Positions 26,060-35,192 are shown, counted from the first letter of the stretch. The stretch: 64,000 bases of DNA from Salinibacillus kushneri (GCF_900111405.1 NZ_FOHJ01000013.1:16668-80667), one strand, 5' to 3'. Notes: generated from the sequence alone by a model not told the origin. Numbers and translations: made by a program.

Positions 26060-27031
26060 ATGAATGAACTATTACAAAAACGAATTATCTTTGTCGGTGG
26101 AAAAGGCGGTGTCGGAAAATCAACATCCTCATCTGCCCTTGCGCTGGCCTTTTCCAGAAATGGAGAGAAAACACTTATTATTTCAACAGATCCAGCCCAT
26201 AATCTTGGAGATATATTTTATAAAAAGATGGGCAATCAACCAACAAAACTCGGCGAAAATCTGTGGGGATTGGAAATTGATCCGGAAACAGAGTCCAAGC
26301 GCTATATTGAATCCGTAAAAGATAATTTAAAAGGTCTGGTTAAATCACGCATGGTTGAGGAAGTTCATCGTCAAATTGATATGGCAAGTGCTTCTCCAGG
26401 GGCTGATGAAGCAGCTTTATTTGACCGCATCGTATCGATTATTTTAGATGAAATAGAAAACTTTGATAAAATAATCTTTGATACAGCACCTACCGGTCAT
26501 ACAATACGACTACTCAGTTTACCTGAACTCATGACGGTGTGGATTGATGGAATGGTAGACAGACGTAAGAAAATCAATGATAATTATACCCAGCTCCTCC
26601 ATGATGGGGAACCCGTTGAAGACCCGATATATGATGTTTTACAAACAAGGAAGGAAAAATTCACGAAGGTACGGAATATTTTATTAGATGGTTCAATGAC
26701 TGGGTTTACGTTTGTCCTCATTCCTGAGCGGCTGCCGATTCTGGAAACTGAAAAGGCTGTAAAACAGCTTGACCACTATCATTTGCACATACGTACACTG
26801 ATAGTCAATAAGGTATTGCCAGATCATGCTGATGGGGAATTTTTATCCAAAAGGCGACATCAGGAGCAAATCTATCTGCAGGACATCGGCAAAACATTTA
26901 AAAGACAAGCTTTGTTACATATCCCTTTATATGAGGAAGATATATCTAATAAGGAAACCTTGCGTTCATTTGCTAATCAATTATGGGAGAAATTAAAGGA
27001 GGAATCTGACCATGAAAGCGATCGTTCATAA
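26060..27031 (+). CDS. ArsA/GET3-like P-loop ATPase
   Basis: A 323-aa deviant Walker A ATPase: GGKGGVGKST at residues 13-22, switch I-like STDPAHNLGDIF, and DTAPTGHTIRLL (switch II), as in ArsA/Get3. It has a single ATPase domain and lacks the arsenite-binding cysteine triad of true ArsA, and no ars gene is nearby. RBS GGAGGTTATCAA precedes the ATG at 26060. Lying 31 bp after the CC-star gene, it may deliver a cofactor or metal, or help assemble the CstA complex, much as YjiA sits next to yjiX. The role is inference. Confidence 0.88.
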   Translation: MNELLQKRIIFVGGKGGVGKSTSSSALALAFSRNGEKTLIISTDPAHNLGDIFYKKMGNQPTKLGENLWGLEIDPETESKRYIESVKDNLKGLVKSRMVEEVHRQIDMASASPGADEAALFDRIVSIILDEIENFDKIIFDTAPTGHTIRLLSLPELMTVWIDGMVDRRKKINDNYTQLLHDGEPVEDPIYDVLQTRKEKFTKVRNILLDGSMTGFTFVLIPERLPILETEKAVKQLDHYHLHIRTLIVNKVLPDHADGEFLSKRRHQEQIYLQDIGKTFKRQALLHIPLYEEDISNKETLRSFANQLWEKLKEESDHESDRS

Positions 27032-28004
27032 GGAACGAGAAGGATTAAAAGGATTATTCTATCAGGAGATGGATGAGCCTACAAAGAAAGAAGGACAAGT
27101 TATCATTAAACTAAAAGCAGCCGGAATGAACCGTCGTGATGTAGCCCTATTACACCGGCACAAGTCGGATCAGCCACCATTAATTATGGGCTCAGATGGT
27201 GCTGGCGTTGTAGAAGCCATTGGTGATGGTGTACATCATGTAAAGGTTGGAGATGAAGTGGTTATTGATCCTTCGCTAGGATGGCAAAAGAAAAGTGATG
27301 CTCCACCTAAAGGATTTGAAATTTTAAGTATGCCTGACCATGGCACATTTGCTGAATACATTGCAGTTCCAGCTGAAAATGTAGAAAAAAAGCCTGCTCA
27401 TTTATCATGGATTGAAGCAGGTGTTCTGCCCTTAGCAGCTCTAACGGGCTATCGTGCTCTATTCACACGAGGACAGGTCCAAAAAGGGGACACTGTCATG
27501 CTTCCGGGAATCGGAAGCGGTGTACTCACCTACGTATTAATGTTTGCAAAAGCAGCAGGGGCAAGGGTGATTGTGACCTCAAGAAGTGAAGAAAAGCGCC
27601 AAAAAGCAGTTAAACTGGGAGCAGACGTAGCTATACCAACTGAATCAGACTGGAATGAAGAGCTCAAAAATGAAAGCGTCGATTTATTAATTGAAAGTAT
27701 CGGACGTGCTACGTTTCATAAATCTCTTGGTATTATTCGCAAAGGTGGAACGATTGTAACCTTTGGGGCAACCACTGAAGATAAAGTAGACATTGATATT
27801 CGTAAATTTTTCTATGGGCAATATAATCTTCTTGGCTCTACCATGGGCAGTCATGAAGAATTTAAAGAAATGTTATCATTTTTAGAAGAACACCATATAA
27901 AACCTATTGTTGACAGCGTTTTTCAATTATCGGACCATCAGGAGGCATTTACTTATTTGCGTGATTCTAAAAACTTTGGCAAAATAGCTTTTGAATTGGA
28001 ATAG
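27012..28004 (+). CDS. Zinc-independent MDR oxidoreductase (quinone reductase-like)
   Basis: A 330-aa medium-chain dehydrogenase/reductase. It has GMNRRDVALL and GSDGAGVVEAIG in the catalytic domain, and a Rossmann fold with VMLPGIGSGV. Cysteine ligands for the catalytic and structural zincs are absent, so it is of the QOR/YogA branch, using NADPH. The start at 27012 overlaps the ATPase gene by 20 bp and is preceded by AAAGGAGGAATCTGACC, which points to co-translation with the cstA cluster. Substrate unknown. Confidence 0.88.
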   Translation: MKAIVHKEREGLKGLFYQEMDEPTKKEGQVIIKLKAAGMNRRDVALLHRHKSDQPPLIMGSDGAGVVEAIGDGVHHVKVGDEVVIDPSLGWQKKSDAPPKGFEILSMPDHGTFAEYIAVPAENVEKKPAHLSWIEAGVLPLAALTGYRALFTRGQVQKGDTVMLPGIGSGVLTYVLMFAKAAGARVIVTSRSEEKRQKAVKLGADVAIPTESDWNEELKNESVDLLIESIGRATFHKSLGIIRKGGTIVTFGATTEDKVDIDIRKFFYGQYNLLGSTMGSHEEFKEMLSFLEEHHIKPIVDSVFQLSDHQEAFTYLRDSKNFGKIAFELE

Positions 28005-28012
28005 CAGCTATT

Positions 28013-28048
28013 CTAAAACCAGTTCAGGAACTTTGGCCTGGTTTTTCT
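28013..28048 (+). terminator. Terminator of the cstA cluster
   Basis: AAAACCAG...CTGGTTTTTC hairpin immediately after the MDR stop codon. Confidence 0.75.
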
Positions 28049-28122
28049 TCCCCCCTGCTTCTCATCATTTTGCATAAAACTTGGGAACATAAAAACATGA
28101 ACATCTATAAGGAAGAAGTTAG

Positions 28123-28269
28123 ATGGAGACTAATCATCATACAAGATTAACTGCACCAGAAATCTCCCGTCTATGAACTCAATATATGTTTGATAGTATG
28201 TCTTAGCAATTTATCGAGTATGCTCTTGAACATATCGAGGATGAAGACATCCGTTCCCTATATTTGTAA
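28123..28269 (+). pseudogene. DUF3231 N-terminal fragment, decayed
   Basis: Forty-nine codons from ATG 28123, with an RBS-like AAGGAAGAAG before it, read METNHHTRLTAPEISRL-stop-TQYMFDSMS-stop-QFIEYALEHIEDEDIRSLYL-stop. The pattern matches the start of DUF3231 proteins, where a Trp-Thr-Gln-Tyr-Met block and a His-x-Glu-Asp-Glu helix are conserved; the first stop (TGA) stands where Trp (TGG) is usual. Most of the roughly 170- or 340-residue protein is missing, and a terminator follows directly. This is a relic, previously a spore or coat-related gene in this family. Confidence 0.7.
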
Positions 28270-28304
28270 AGCCAACAACCATAAGGTGTTGGCTTTCTTT
28301 ATCC
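28266..28304 (+). terminator. Terminator after the DUF3231 relic
   Basis: AAAGCCAACA pairs with TGTTGGCTTT and is followed by CTTT. From here to 28465 I see no gene, only a C-rich inverted segment near 28350-28372. Confidence 0.7.
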
Positions 28305-28465
28305 ATTTAATGCTTTGCCTAATATTGGTCAAATGTATCAAGGGCTGATACCCCCTTGTGAGAGTAATTCTCCCCCACCAAGCACTTGTACTTCGCCATA
28401 CGTAGGCCGACTATTTCAGGCAAAAGCAATTTTCAGAAGCAATTGTCTTTCCCTTTTATCTTATA

Positions 28466-29785
28466 TTATTTCGTAAAATCATGGTTTTCCATGAAGGAGA
28501 TGATTCCATCCATTAATCCTTCCGCTAATGGTAAATCTGGATTGGAATAGGTATCTACATTCCCTGAACGATCCTCAGGCGCTTTTTTCAATACATGATT
28601 CATCTCTTTGATTAAGAGAAGTTCTGAATCTTCATACGATTTGTGCAGTCGCTGTCCCTCTTCTTTTGCTACTTGAAAATCATGCTCACCATTAACAATC
28701 AGGACAGGAATATCCAGTTTTTGAATCTCTTCGATTGGATTGTACTGCATCCATGAAGACATAAAAGCTTGAATGGATGGTCGGAACGTACTTTGAAGCT
28801 CTTGTGGAACGTTAGCTACCTTTTTACCTTGCTTTAACTGCTCTAAAATCCTTTTACTTTCCTTTACCAAATCTTCCTTTAGACCTTCTTGCAATTGGTC
28901 ATATAGTACTTTATCAATTGAGCGGCTTGCACCAGAAATGGATATAAAGGTATCCACATCTGTATTAGCTGCTGCAAGCATGCCAACTAATGAGCCCTGG
29001 CTATGGCCGATGACACCTACACTGGAAAACTGATTATCGCTTCGTAATTGGGTTATCCACGCTTCCGCATCTTCAACAAAATGACCAAATCTCAAATCCT
29101 CTTCTGCAATTAGTACATCCTGATTCCGTCCGATCCCTCTTTTGTCGTAACGGAGACTCGCAATCCCTTGTTTAGCTAATTCTTCTGCAAGCATTTTCAA
29201 GCTGTTATTTTTGCCAGGAATTGTAGGGGTATTTCCATTTCGATCCGTAGGTCCTGATCCCGGAATGATAAGAACAACCGGATAAGGTGCTTCTGCTCCA
29301 TCAGGTATACGAAGTTCTCCTTCTAGTTGACCATGTTTAGTACTTACGTTGATGAATTTACCCTCATCTTCTGCAGTCTCGTTTTTCTTTTCTTCCCCCT
29401 TTTTCAATGTAAAAGGAAAGGACTGACCATTTTGGGTAAACGATCCTTCGATAGAGTCACTCTTATTTTTTCCATCAAATGTAATACTTTGCCCTTGAAG
29501 CTTCATTTGAAAAAACACATTAGGTGCATCAACCGAAACATTAGATAAAGGATAATCCTTTACCCCTTGAGCAGGAATACTAATCGTCCCTGACCAATCA
29601 TTGGGTTTGGAAAGCTTAACAACAATGGGCAAGGGTTGATTTGGCACTTCTATAGCTCCACTCCAGGTTCCTTCCAATTCCTTTAAAACTCCCCTTTCAT
29701 TTGAATCCTCTCCCTGATTATTCGAACAGCCTGCTAATAAAAGCAGCATGATTAAAACCATACTGCTTAAAGTTCTCATCTTCAT
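28466..29785 (-). CDS. Secreted lipoprotein alpha/beta hydrolase
   Basis: A 439-aa protein with a type II signal peptide (SSMVLIMLLLLAGC), so it should be anchored outside the membrane. An N-terminal beta-rich domain (about 25-130) precedes an alpha/beta hydrolase with PVVLIIPGSGPTDRNGNTPT (oxyanion region), GHSQGS (nucleophile Ser), VNGEHDFQV (Asp) and EMNHVLK (His). The layout matches YhfR/BAAT-type or DUF3887-linked Bacillus hydrolases acting on small esters. Start at 29785, with GGGAGGCATATCT upstream; the 8 extra codons are discarded. Confidence 0.88.
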   Translation of the reverse strand: MKMRTLSSMVLIMLLLLAGCSNNQGEDSNERGVLKELEGTWSGAIEVPNQPLPIVVKLSKPNDWSGTISIPAQGVKDYPLSNVSVDAPNVFFQMKLQGQSITFDGKNKSDSIEGSFTQNGQSFPFTLKKGEEKKNETAEDEGKFINVSTKHGQLEGELRIPDGAEAPYPVVLIIPGSGPTDRNGNTPTIPGKNNSLKMLAEELAKQGIASLRYDKRGIGRNQDVLIAEEDLRFGHFVEDAEAWITQLRSDNQFSSVGVIGHSQGSLVGMLAAANTDVDTFISISGASRSIDKVLYDQLQEGLKEDLVKESKRILEQLKQGKKVANVPQELQSTFRPSIQAFMSSWMQYNPIEEIQKLDIPVLIVNGEHDFQVAKEEGQRLHKSYEDSELLLIKEMNHVLKKAPEDRSGNVDTYSNPDLPLAEGLMDGIISFMENHDFTK

Positions 29786-29887
29786 AGATATGCCTCCCAA
29801 ATAGAGCAAAACATTCGTGCAGGGATTTGTGATATATTATTTCTTATTACGAACAAATAAATCTTTAGTTTCAAAATTATGTACAAA

Positions 29888-29918
29888 TAAATCGGGAGTG
29901 AAAGTCCTCCCGATTTAC
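29888..29918 (-). terminator. Terminator of the aldehyde dehydrogenase gene
   Basis: AAATCGGGAG and CTCCCGATTT pair with an 8-nt loop, then ATTTGT on the minus strand. Confidence 0.85.
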
Positions 29919-29921
29919 AAG

Positions 29922-31400
29922 TTATTTTGGAATATAAGGTAAATCCAATTGCTCAGGTACGTTAATTACGTGGGTAGAGGTATAAGCTTCAAGCCCTTCT
30001 GCTCCATATTCTCTTCCAATACCTGATTGCTTTACACCACCAAAAGGAAATTTAACATCCAGCCCTTGGACTGCTGCTGTATTGATCATTGTCGTACCTG
30101 CCTCTATTTGTCCTGCGACATCAATAGCATGTTCTTCCTTACCCCAGACAGAACTGGTTAATCCGTAAATGCTGTCATTGGCAAGCTTAATGGCATGCTC
30201 ATCGTCTTTAAATTTTAATATAGGTACAGTAGGGCCAAACTGTTCCTTTTCAACAATTGGGTCATGTTGATCAGGTCCTAAAACTACTGTAGGATGCATG
30301 AAAAAGCCTTGCTCAAATAGCTTTTCATCAAGAATTGTTCCGACTTTGATGACTTCCGAACCTCTCTCTTTAGCATCATCAATCAATCCTTGAACAAACT
30401 CCACCTGTCCTTTATTATTAACAGGCCCTACGGTTACATTTTCGTCAAAAGGATCTCCAACACGTATCCAATCATTGGCGGCTTCAATATATTTTTCGAC
30501 AAACTGATCATAAATCGATTCATGAACATAAATACGCTTGGCAATCATGCAAATCTGCCCTGCTGTTAAAAAGTTCGCAATAACAAGCCGGCGCATAGCA
30601 TCTTTATCGTTCACATCAAAATCATTCAAAATAATTGCAGCATCATTACCTCCTAACTCTAAGGTCATTTGCTTAATCGTATCAGCTGCTGCTTTCATAA
30701 TATGTTTAGCTGTTTCTGTTCCACCAGTAAAGGCGATCTTTGCAACCTTTGGATTCGATGTTAATTCCTTACCAACATCTGCATCCCCGTGAACCAGATT
30801 TAAGACACCTTTTGGAAACTCCGAAGCAATAATTTCAGCAACCTTACTAACAGCAAGTGGTGCAAATGGACTTGGTTTAAGAACAAGTGTATTTCCTGTT
30901 AATAGTGCAGGCGCAATTTTTATGGTAGAAAGTGAAATGGGATAGTTCCACGGTGAAATTGCAGATACAACACCTATGGGATCCTTTTTAATAATGGTTC
31001 GTCCGTTATCGTGTTCCCGAACCTCTTCTTTCAACATCTCTTTTACATTCTTCATTGCAAACTCCATCCACATGAGGGAAACTCCTATTTCCCCTTCTGC
31101 ATCATATAAGGCCTTTCCATGCTCTCGGGATAGAAGCTTAGCAATTTCAGGTGTTTGATCTTTGATTTTCTGAATCGCCCGCTCCATTCGTTTTACCCGC
31201 TCATCTATGCTGGATTTTTTCCATTCTTTATACGCCTCTTCAGCAGCCTCAATTGCTTGTACCGTTTCTTCTCTTGTATTTAAAGGATAATAACAGACAA
31301 CTTCGTCAGGATTTGTCGGGTTGATTCGTTTGTCCTGGTCCTTTCCTTTAACCTTTTCTCCATTAATTAATGAGTGTACTTGAATCACTTCTGATGTCAT
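29922..31400 (-). CDS. NAD(P)-dependent aldehyde dehydrogenase
   Basis: A full-length 492-aa ALDH. It contains AISPWNYPISLSTIKIAPAL (cofactor site), AFTGGTETAKHI, LELGGNDAAIIL with the general-base Glu, and NFLTAGQICMIAKRI with the catalytic Cys. The family oxidises aldehydes to acids. Sequence alone does not show the substrate; similarity of organisation to YfmT/succinate-semialdehyde-type enzymes is only general. RBS AAAGGAAGG. Monocistronic, with a terminator at 29888-29918. Confidence 0.93.
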   Translation of the reverse strand: MTSEVIQVHSLINGEKVKGKDQDKRINPTNPDEVVCYYPLNTREETVQAIEAAEEAYKEWKKSSIDERVKRMERAIQKIKDQTPEIAKLLSREHGKALYDAEGEIGVSLMWMEFAMKNVKEMLKEEVREHDNGRTIIKKDPIGVVSAISPWNYPISLSTIKIAPALLTGNTLVLKPSPFAPLAVSKVAEIIASEFPKGVLNLVHGDADVGKELTSNPKVAKIAFTGGTETAKHIMKAAADTIKQMTLELGGNDAAIILNDFDVNDKDAMRRLVIANFLTAGQICMIAKRIYVHESIYDQFVEKYIEAANDWIRVGDPFDENVTVGPVNNKGQVEFVQGLIDDAKERGSEVIKVGTILDEKLFEQGFFMHPTVVLGPDQHDPIVEKEQFGPTVPILKFKDDEHAIKLANDSIYGLTSSVWGKEEHAIDVAGQIEAGTTMINTAAVQGLDVKFPFGGVKQSGIGREYGAEGLEAYTSTHVINVPEQLDLPYIPK

Positions 31401-31567
31401 TTGACTATCCTTCCTTTCATCTATACTTTCTAATACTTAGTATTTTACCCTTATAACTTTATGATACATCTAGACTCTTCTCATTTTCCAGGAAAATGAA
31501 TTAGAGACACAAAAAAACACAGATGACAGTAATAAATCACCTGCATTCCTTATTGGAGGAAACGCTT

Positions 31568-32020
31568 TTAAAATGGTTTTAAAATCATGAGTACAATTAT
31601 GATTAAAAAAATGATATTTTCCAGTCTCTCATACCGAAACAACTTTTTCTCCATACTGTAGTATTTACTTGGAATCTCTTGCCCATTGTATTCATTTAAC
31701 CATCGCTTAATAGGTTTAGACCTCGGAGATAGTAAAAGAGGACCAAAGGCTAAGGCAATAAGAAATAGAATAAGACTAAGCCAGTACCACCCTTCTGCAA
31801 ATAAAGAAGGATTTAAAAAGCCCATAGCAAGCCCTGTAATTAAAAGTAAGGTACCACCAATCATGACAAAAGTGTGAAATCGATTCCGAATCGCATAAGC
31901 GTGTCTTAATTCTGTCATATTTTTCGCAGAGGAAACGACACGAATCATGACAAAACCAGGACCCATTCCAAGAATAGCTGAAAAAACATGTATCGTCACC
32001 AATAACATATATAATGACAT
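31568..32020 (-). CDS. DUF2269 family membrane protein
   Basis: A 150-aa protein with four hydrophobic segments. The opening MSLYMLLVTIHVFSAILGMG with HVFSAILGMGPGF is typical of the DUF2269 family. The conserved His and Gly in TM1 suggest a buried polar site, but no function is known. ATG at 32020 is chosen because GGGGGA stands 6 nt upstream; a GTG two codons earlier abuts the RBS. Confidence 0.8.
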   Translation of the reverse strand: MSLYMLLVTIHVFSAILGMGPGFVMIRVVSSAKNMTELRHAYAIRNRFHTFVMIGGTLLLITGLAMGFLNPSLFAEGWYWLSLILFLIALAFGPLLLSPRSKPIKRWLNEYNGQEIPSKYYSMEKKLFRYERLENIIFLIIIVLMILKPF

Positions 32021-32092
32021 CGTCACTCCCCCTTATCAATCTACTTTCTATTATATCGCAAGCTAAGTCAATAAGGGGGCATATATATCACG

Positions 32093-32692
32093 TTAGTTGA
32101 TTACTTCCTGCTCCTTTTGGTTATGAAGATGCTTCGTACAATTTAAAAGCTGGCAGTCCCACTGGTTTCCGATTTTTTCAAAAACTGAGAAAGCTGTATT
32201 ATCAAAGCGCTCATCAAAATGAGGGTCCTCCAGCAATCCTTTAATCAGCATATTCAATGTTGCTCCATGACTGACGAATAAAATACGCTTTCCTTCATAG
32301 CTGTAACAAAATTCCTCAACGCATTCTACACTTCTCCGGGTTACTGCTTCTATAGCTTCACGACCTAAGTCAAGTTCCCGCCAATTTTCACCGAACCTAT
32401 GAATCCGTTCCATTTCCGTCGTGCCTTCAACCTCCCCAAAACCTCGTTCCTGCAGACGATGATCTTCTATAACACCGGCACCTATTTTTTTCGCTACTGC
32501 TTTGGCAGTATCAGCAGCTCGAGATAAGGGGCTTGTAACAATCACATCCCACTCCCTTTCTTGAAAACGGGTTGCTAAAACCTCCGCCTGTTTCCGCCCT
32601 ATCTCGTTTAACGGAATGTCGGTTTGGCCTTGTGCTTTCTGTTCAATATTCCAATCTGTAAGTCCATGCCGTATTAGCCCAATTGTCGTCAT
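32093..32692 (-). CDS. Histidine phosphatase (phosphoglycerate mutase-like)
   Basis: A 199-aa branch 1 histidine phosphatase. It has IGLIRHGLTDWN with the phospho-accepting His in RHG (residues 8-10), SPLSRAADTAKAVA, RLQERGFGEVEG and VSHGATLN containing the second catalytic His. Similar proteins (YhfR, PhoE, CobC) dephosphorylate small molecules. Start at 32692 with GGGGAGGAG upstream. Confidence 0.92.
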   Translation of the reverse strand: MTTIGLIRHGLTDWNIEQKAQGQTDIPLNEIGRKQAEVLATRFQEREWDVIVTSPLSRAADTAKAVAKKIGAGVIEDHRLQERGFGEVEGTTEMERIHRFGENWRELDLGREAIEAVTRRSVECVEEFCYSYEGKRILFVSHGATLNMLIKGLLEDPHFDERFDNTAFSVFEKIGNQWDCQLLNCTKHLHNQKEQEVIN

Positions 32693-32857
32693 AATACTCC
32701 TCCCCACCTATCGTTTTGTAAAAAGTATGAATGCTATTATTATACGATATTTTAGGAGGAAAGAAAAACAGTAACGGGTTCCGTTTTGACGTACAAAATG
32801 GAAAATACAGCTATATTCACAAGTAAATTCGCATAAAATTCACAATCCAACTCACTG

Positions 32858-32890
32858 GAAAAGGAACTTGGTTATCCAAGCTCCTTTTAA
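32858..32890. terminator. Hairpin between the phosphatase and the broken hydrolase
   Basis: AAAAGGAACTTGG pairs with CCAAGCTCCTTTT (one mismatch). It is followed by AATG on the plus strand and could serve the minus-strand pseudogene. Confidence 0.6.
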
Positions 32891-32985
32891 TGAGATCAAA
32901 GTATATTATTATTCAACTAAGCCCCCGTTTGTTTAATAATGTCCCAACCTTGCTCAGATAACATAAAAAGGGTTCACGGAATAAA

Positions 32986-33537
32986 TTACAAGCTCTCTAT
33001 ATCGTTCACCAATATAGGTAATCCATTGTGAAACAAATGTTGTCTGCCTTCAAGTTCCCGTAAGGTTGCTTGTGGAAGTTTTTCTGCATAGGTTTTATGG
33101 TGTTTAAACGGTACGATATCTTCGTCACGACTATGATAAAGGAACAAATTGGGTATTACAGGTAGATTTCCTTCAAAACTACTTTAAAGAGTGAAATCTT
33201 TCGACTGCCAATCTTCATCTAAACACCAGTATGGTGCTGCGATGATAAACAAACCACGGAAAGTTAGGTTACATGATTCTTCAGAAAGGTACTTTAATAA
33301 GACAGAACCACCCAACGAATGACCAACTAAAATCACCTCTCCATTAAGCATATTCAGTTCTTTTTCAAGCTGATTTTTCCAAAGTACATACTCTGGATTT
33401 TCTGGATTAGGCATCTTAGGCATAACAAATTGAAATTTATCCCTAAGTTCTTTTTCTAAATATGCTGAAAGATTACTACTTCCTTGATTCCTTTCCTGTG
33501 GACCCGCACTATGAATAAATAAAACAGTCTTTTTCAT
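32986..33537 (-). pseudogene. RBBP9/YdeN-type alpha/beta hydrolase interrupted by an in-frame stop
   Basis: The frame from 33537 encodes MKKTVLFIHSAGPQERNQGS, with VGHSLGGSVLLKYL carrying the nucleophile, then a TAA at 33184-33186. Without any shift the same frame continues with SSFEGNLPVIPNLFLYHSRDEDIVPFKHH and ELEGRQHLFHNG, which hold the expected catalytic Asp and His, to a stop at 32986. The whole is 183 codons, the normal family length. The first product of 117 aa would lack Asp and His, so the gene is probably inactive unless the stop is read through. Confidence 0.88.
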
Positions 33538-33667
33538 CTTGGTATCTCCTCACCTACCTATTAAAACAATTAGCTAATTTATTCAACAACCTTGCTTCTA
33601 TAGCACAAGAAGCCACTTCCCTAATTGTGCTATAGCACTCCGTTTGTTTAAGAAGCCAAAAGAATAA

Positions 33668-34168
33668 TTACCTTTGTAGTTGATTTAAAATCTGTTTCAA
33701 TACATCATTTTGCGACATATCATTAGTAAATAGTGTTTCTCCCTGCACTCCAAGGTAATCGTTTGAATTCCACCAGTCACGTAAAGAGTCTTCTCCAAAT
33801 TCCATCTTTTTGGAACGAGTGTTATGACGTATGACTGTTTCATCAAAGGATAAATCAAAATAATAAGTATATGCCTCCTCTTGGTTATAGAACTGGATTA
33901 AGTCCTTCAGCATTTCACCATAACGGCTTTTATTTAGAATTCCTTCCACAATAACAAATTCACACTTACCTCTTCCGTATTCTGCAATTTGGCGAATCAA
34001 ATCAATTGAAGGATTTCCATCTCTATCGTGAACTTTCAACATATCACGACGAACGACATCCTGAGAAACCAAAAGAGTTCCATGACCTAAATGATTTTGA
34101 AGGTTTTTCGCAGTCGTAGTATTTCCACTCCCCGAATTGCCTCGTAAGATAATTAGCTTAGATTCCAT
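33668..34168 (-). CDS. P-loop kinase-like protein with altered Walker A
   Basis: A 166-aa small-molecule kinase fold: IILRGNSGSGNTTTAK at the N-terminus, VSQDVVRRDML, CEFVIVEGILNKSRY and a lid with RHNTRSKKMEFGEDSL. It resembles Bacillus AAA/zeta-toxin-like antibiotic or nucleoside kinases. The Walker A should be GxSGSGKTT, but here the codon is AAT: Asn16 in place of the invariant Lys. With decayed genes on both sides, loss of activity is likely. RBS GGGAAG is present. Confidence 0.8.
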   Translation of the reverse strand: MESKLIILRGNSGSGNTTTAKNLQNHLGHGTLLVSQDVVRRDMLKVHDRDGNPSIDLIRQIAEYGRGKCEFVIVEGILNKSRYGEMLKDLIQFYNQEEAYTYYFDLSFDETVIRHNTRSKKMEFGEDSLRDWWNSNDYLGVQGETLFTNDMSQNDVLKQILNQLQR

Positions 34169-34302
34169 AAACTTCCCTACCCTTTGTTCTTTTATATCTT
34201 ACTTTTAATACATCAAATTAATAATCAATTCTTCCTAATTGAACATAACTGCCCCTTTACTTCAATAACAAAAGCATTATCCTTCTTCCAAACGTTAGCC
34301 CC

Positions 34303-34494
34303 TTACGAATTTGAATTAGAAAAGAAAATCAGAAGTATGATTGTTATAATTAGGGATTGAGCAAAACATATGACTAAATCATTTTTCCAGTAGGTTTTAC
34401 CGAATGGACTCGATTTACCTCCCCATAAACTAAATAACCTTGCTATTATAAAACTACACAACCATAGAGTTATGAAAGTAATGATAAATCCCAT
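34303..34494 (-). CDS. Small membrane protein, 63 aa
   Basis: Two hydrophobic segments (residues 2-22 and about 40-58) flank a short charged loop, SLWGGKSSPFGKTYWKNDL. The RBS TAGGAGGATACCTA before the ATG at 34494 is strong. No family is recognised. It is the only apparently undamaged small gene in the decayed stretch. Confidence 0.65.
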   Translation of the reverse strand: MGFIITFITLWLCSFIIARLFSLWGGKSSPFGKTYWKNDLVICFAQSLIITIILLIFFSNSNS

Positions 34495-34579
34495 TAGGTA
34501 TCCTCCTATTGAAAAACTTTATATAAATCCTTAGGCTGCTATTAAACAATCCTGCCTCTTTAGCACAATGGGAGCTGCC

Positions 34580-35097
34580 TCATTGACAGCTACTTATACT
34601 ATATTCGCCACCGTTAGACAAGAGGGTTGAAATTATGCGAATAAGTGAGTATTTGAAAGAAAAAAAGGTTCTAACCGAGGGAGTGCAATTGTATTTTTTT
34701 ACATTTGTATTTGGAACTCCAGCTTCTATGTAACTTCTTATCAATTTCCAATCATTGTTTTCATTTCTCTTAAATGTCTGAAAGAATAAGCTAACATTCT
34801 CTACTTTCTTTCCATCAATTATGAGTGTAGCTGATAAAATTACCATAACTTCATCTTGTAGTAAAGGAATTATCAAAACTTCATTCAAGTCCCATTTGTT
34901 TTCTTTTTGTTTTGCGAAATTAAACCCTTGTTCTCAACCCGTTATCGCCTCTTCATAACCAAAGTCTACTAATTCACCATTTGAAATCTCTCTTGCTTTA
35001 TAATCTTTCGAAATAATATCTTCAGATCTGTTAAAGATGAGTTCCTCCAAACATCTAAATATGAATTAAGAAACTTGCGAAATGAACTATTTTCCAT
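34580..35097 (-). pseudogene. NTF2/SnoaL-like protein, broken
   Basis: The ATG at 35097, after AGGAGAGCTTAAT, begins MENSSFRKFLNSYLDVWRNS. The frame is lost around 35025; another frame continues with ISKDYKAREISNGELVDFGY, an in-frame TGA where Trp is likely (TG-stop-EQGFNF, near 34930), and then KWDLNEVLIIPLLQDEVMVI to DWKLIRSYIEAGVPN. The assembled product has the look of an NTF2-like (SnoaL/DUF4440) domain: helices at the N-terminus, then strands ending WKLI-S. At least one frameshift and one nonsense change are needed. The C-terminal tail after about 34730 may be shifted too. Confidence 0.75.
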
Positions 35098-35192
35098 ATT
35101 AAGCTCTCCTAAAATATTGAATATCTTTCCGGAACCGTAATTACCATAAAATTCAAATAATTTAGTCTAATTCCCAAAAAAGAAAGGGAACA

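Noticed and set aside
26060..27031. Arsenite-efflux ATPase ArsA
   Set aside because: Only one ATPase domain, no arsenite cysteine triad and no other ars genes; the cstA context gives a better explanation.
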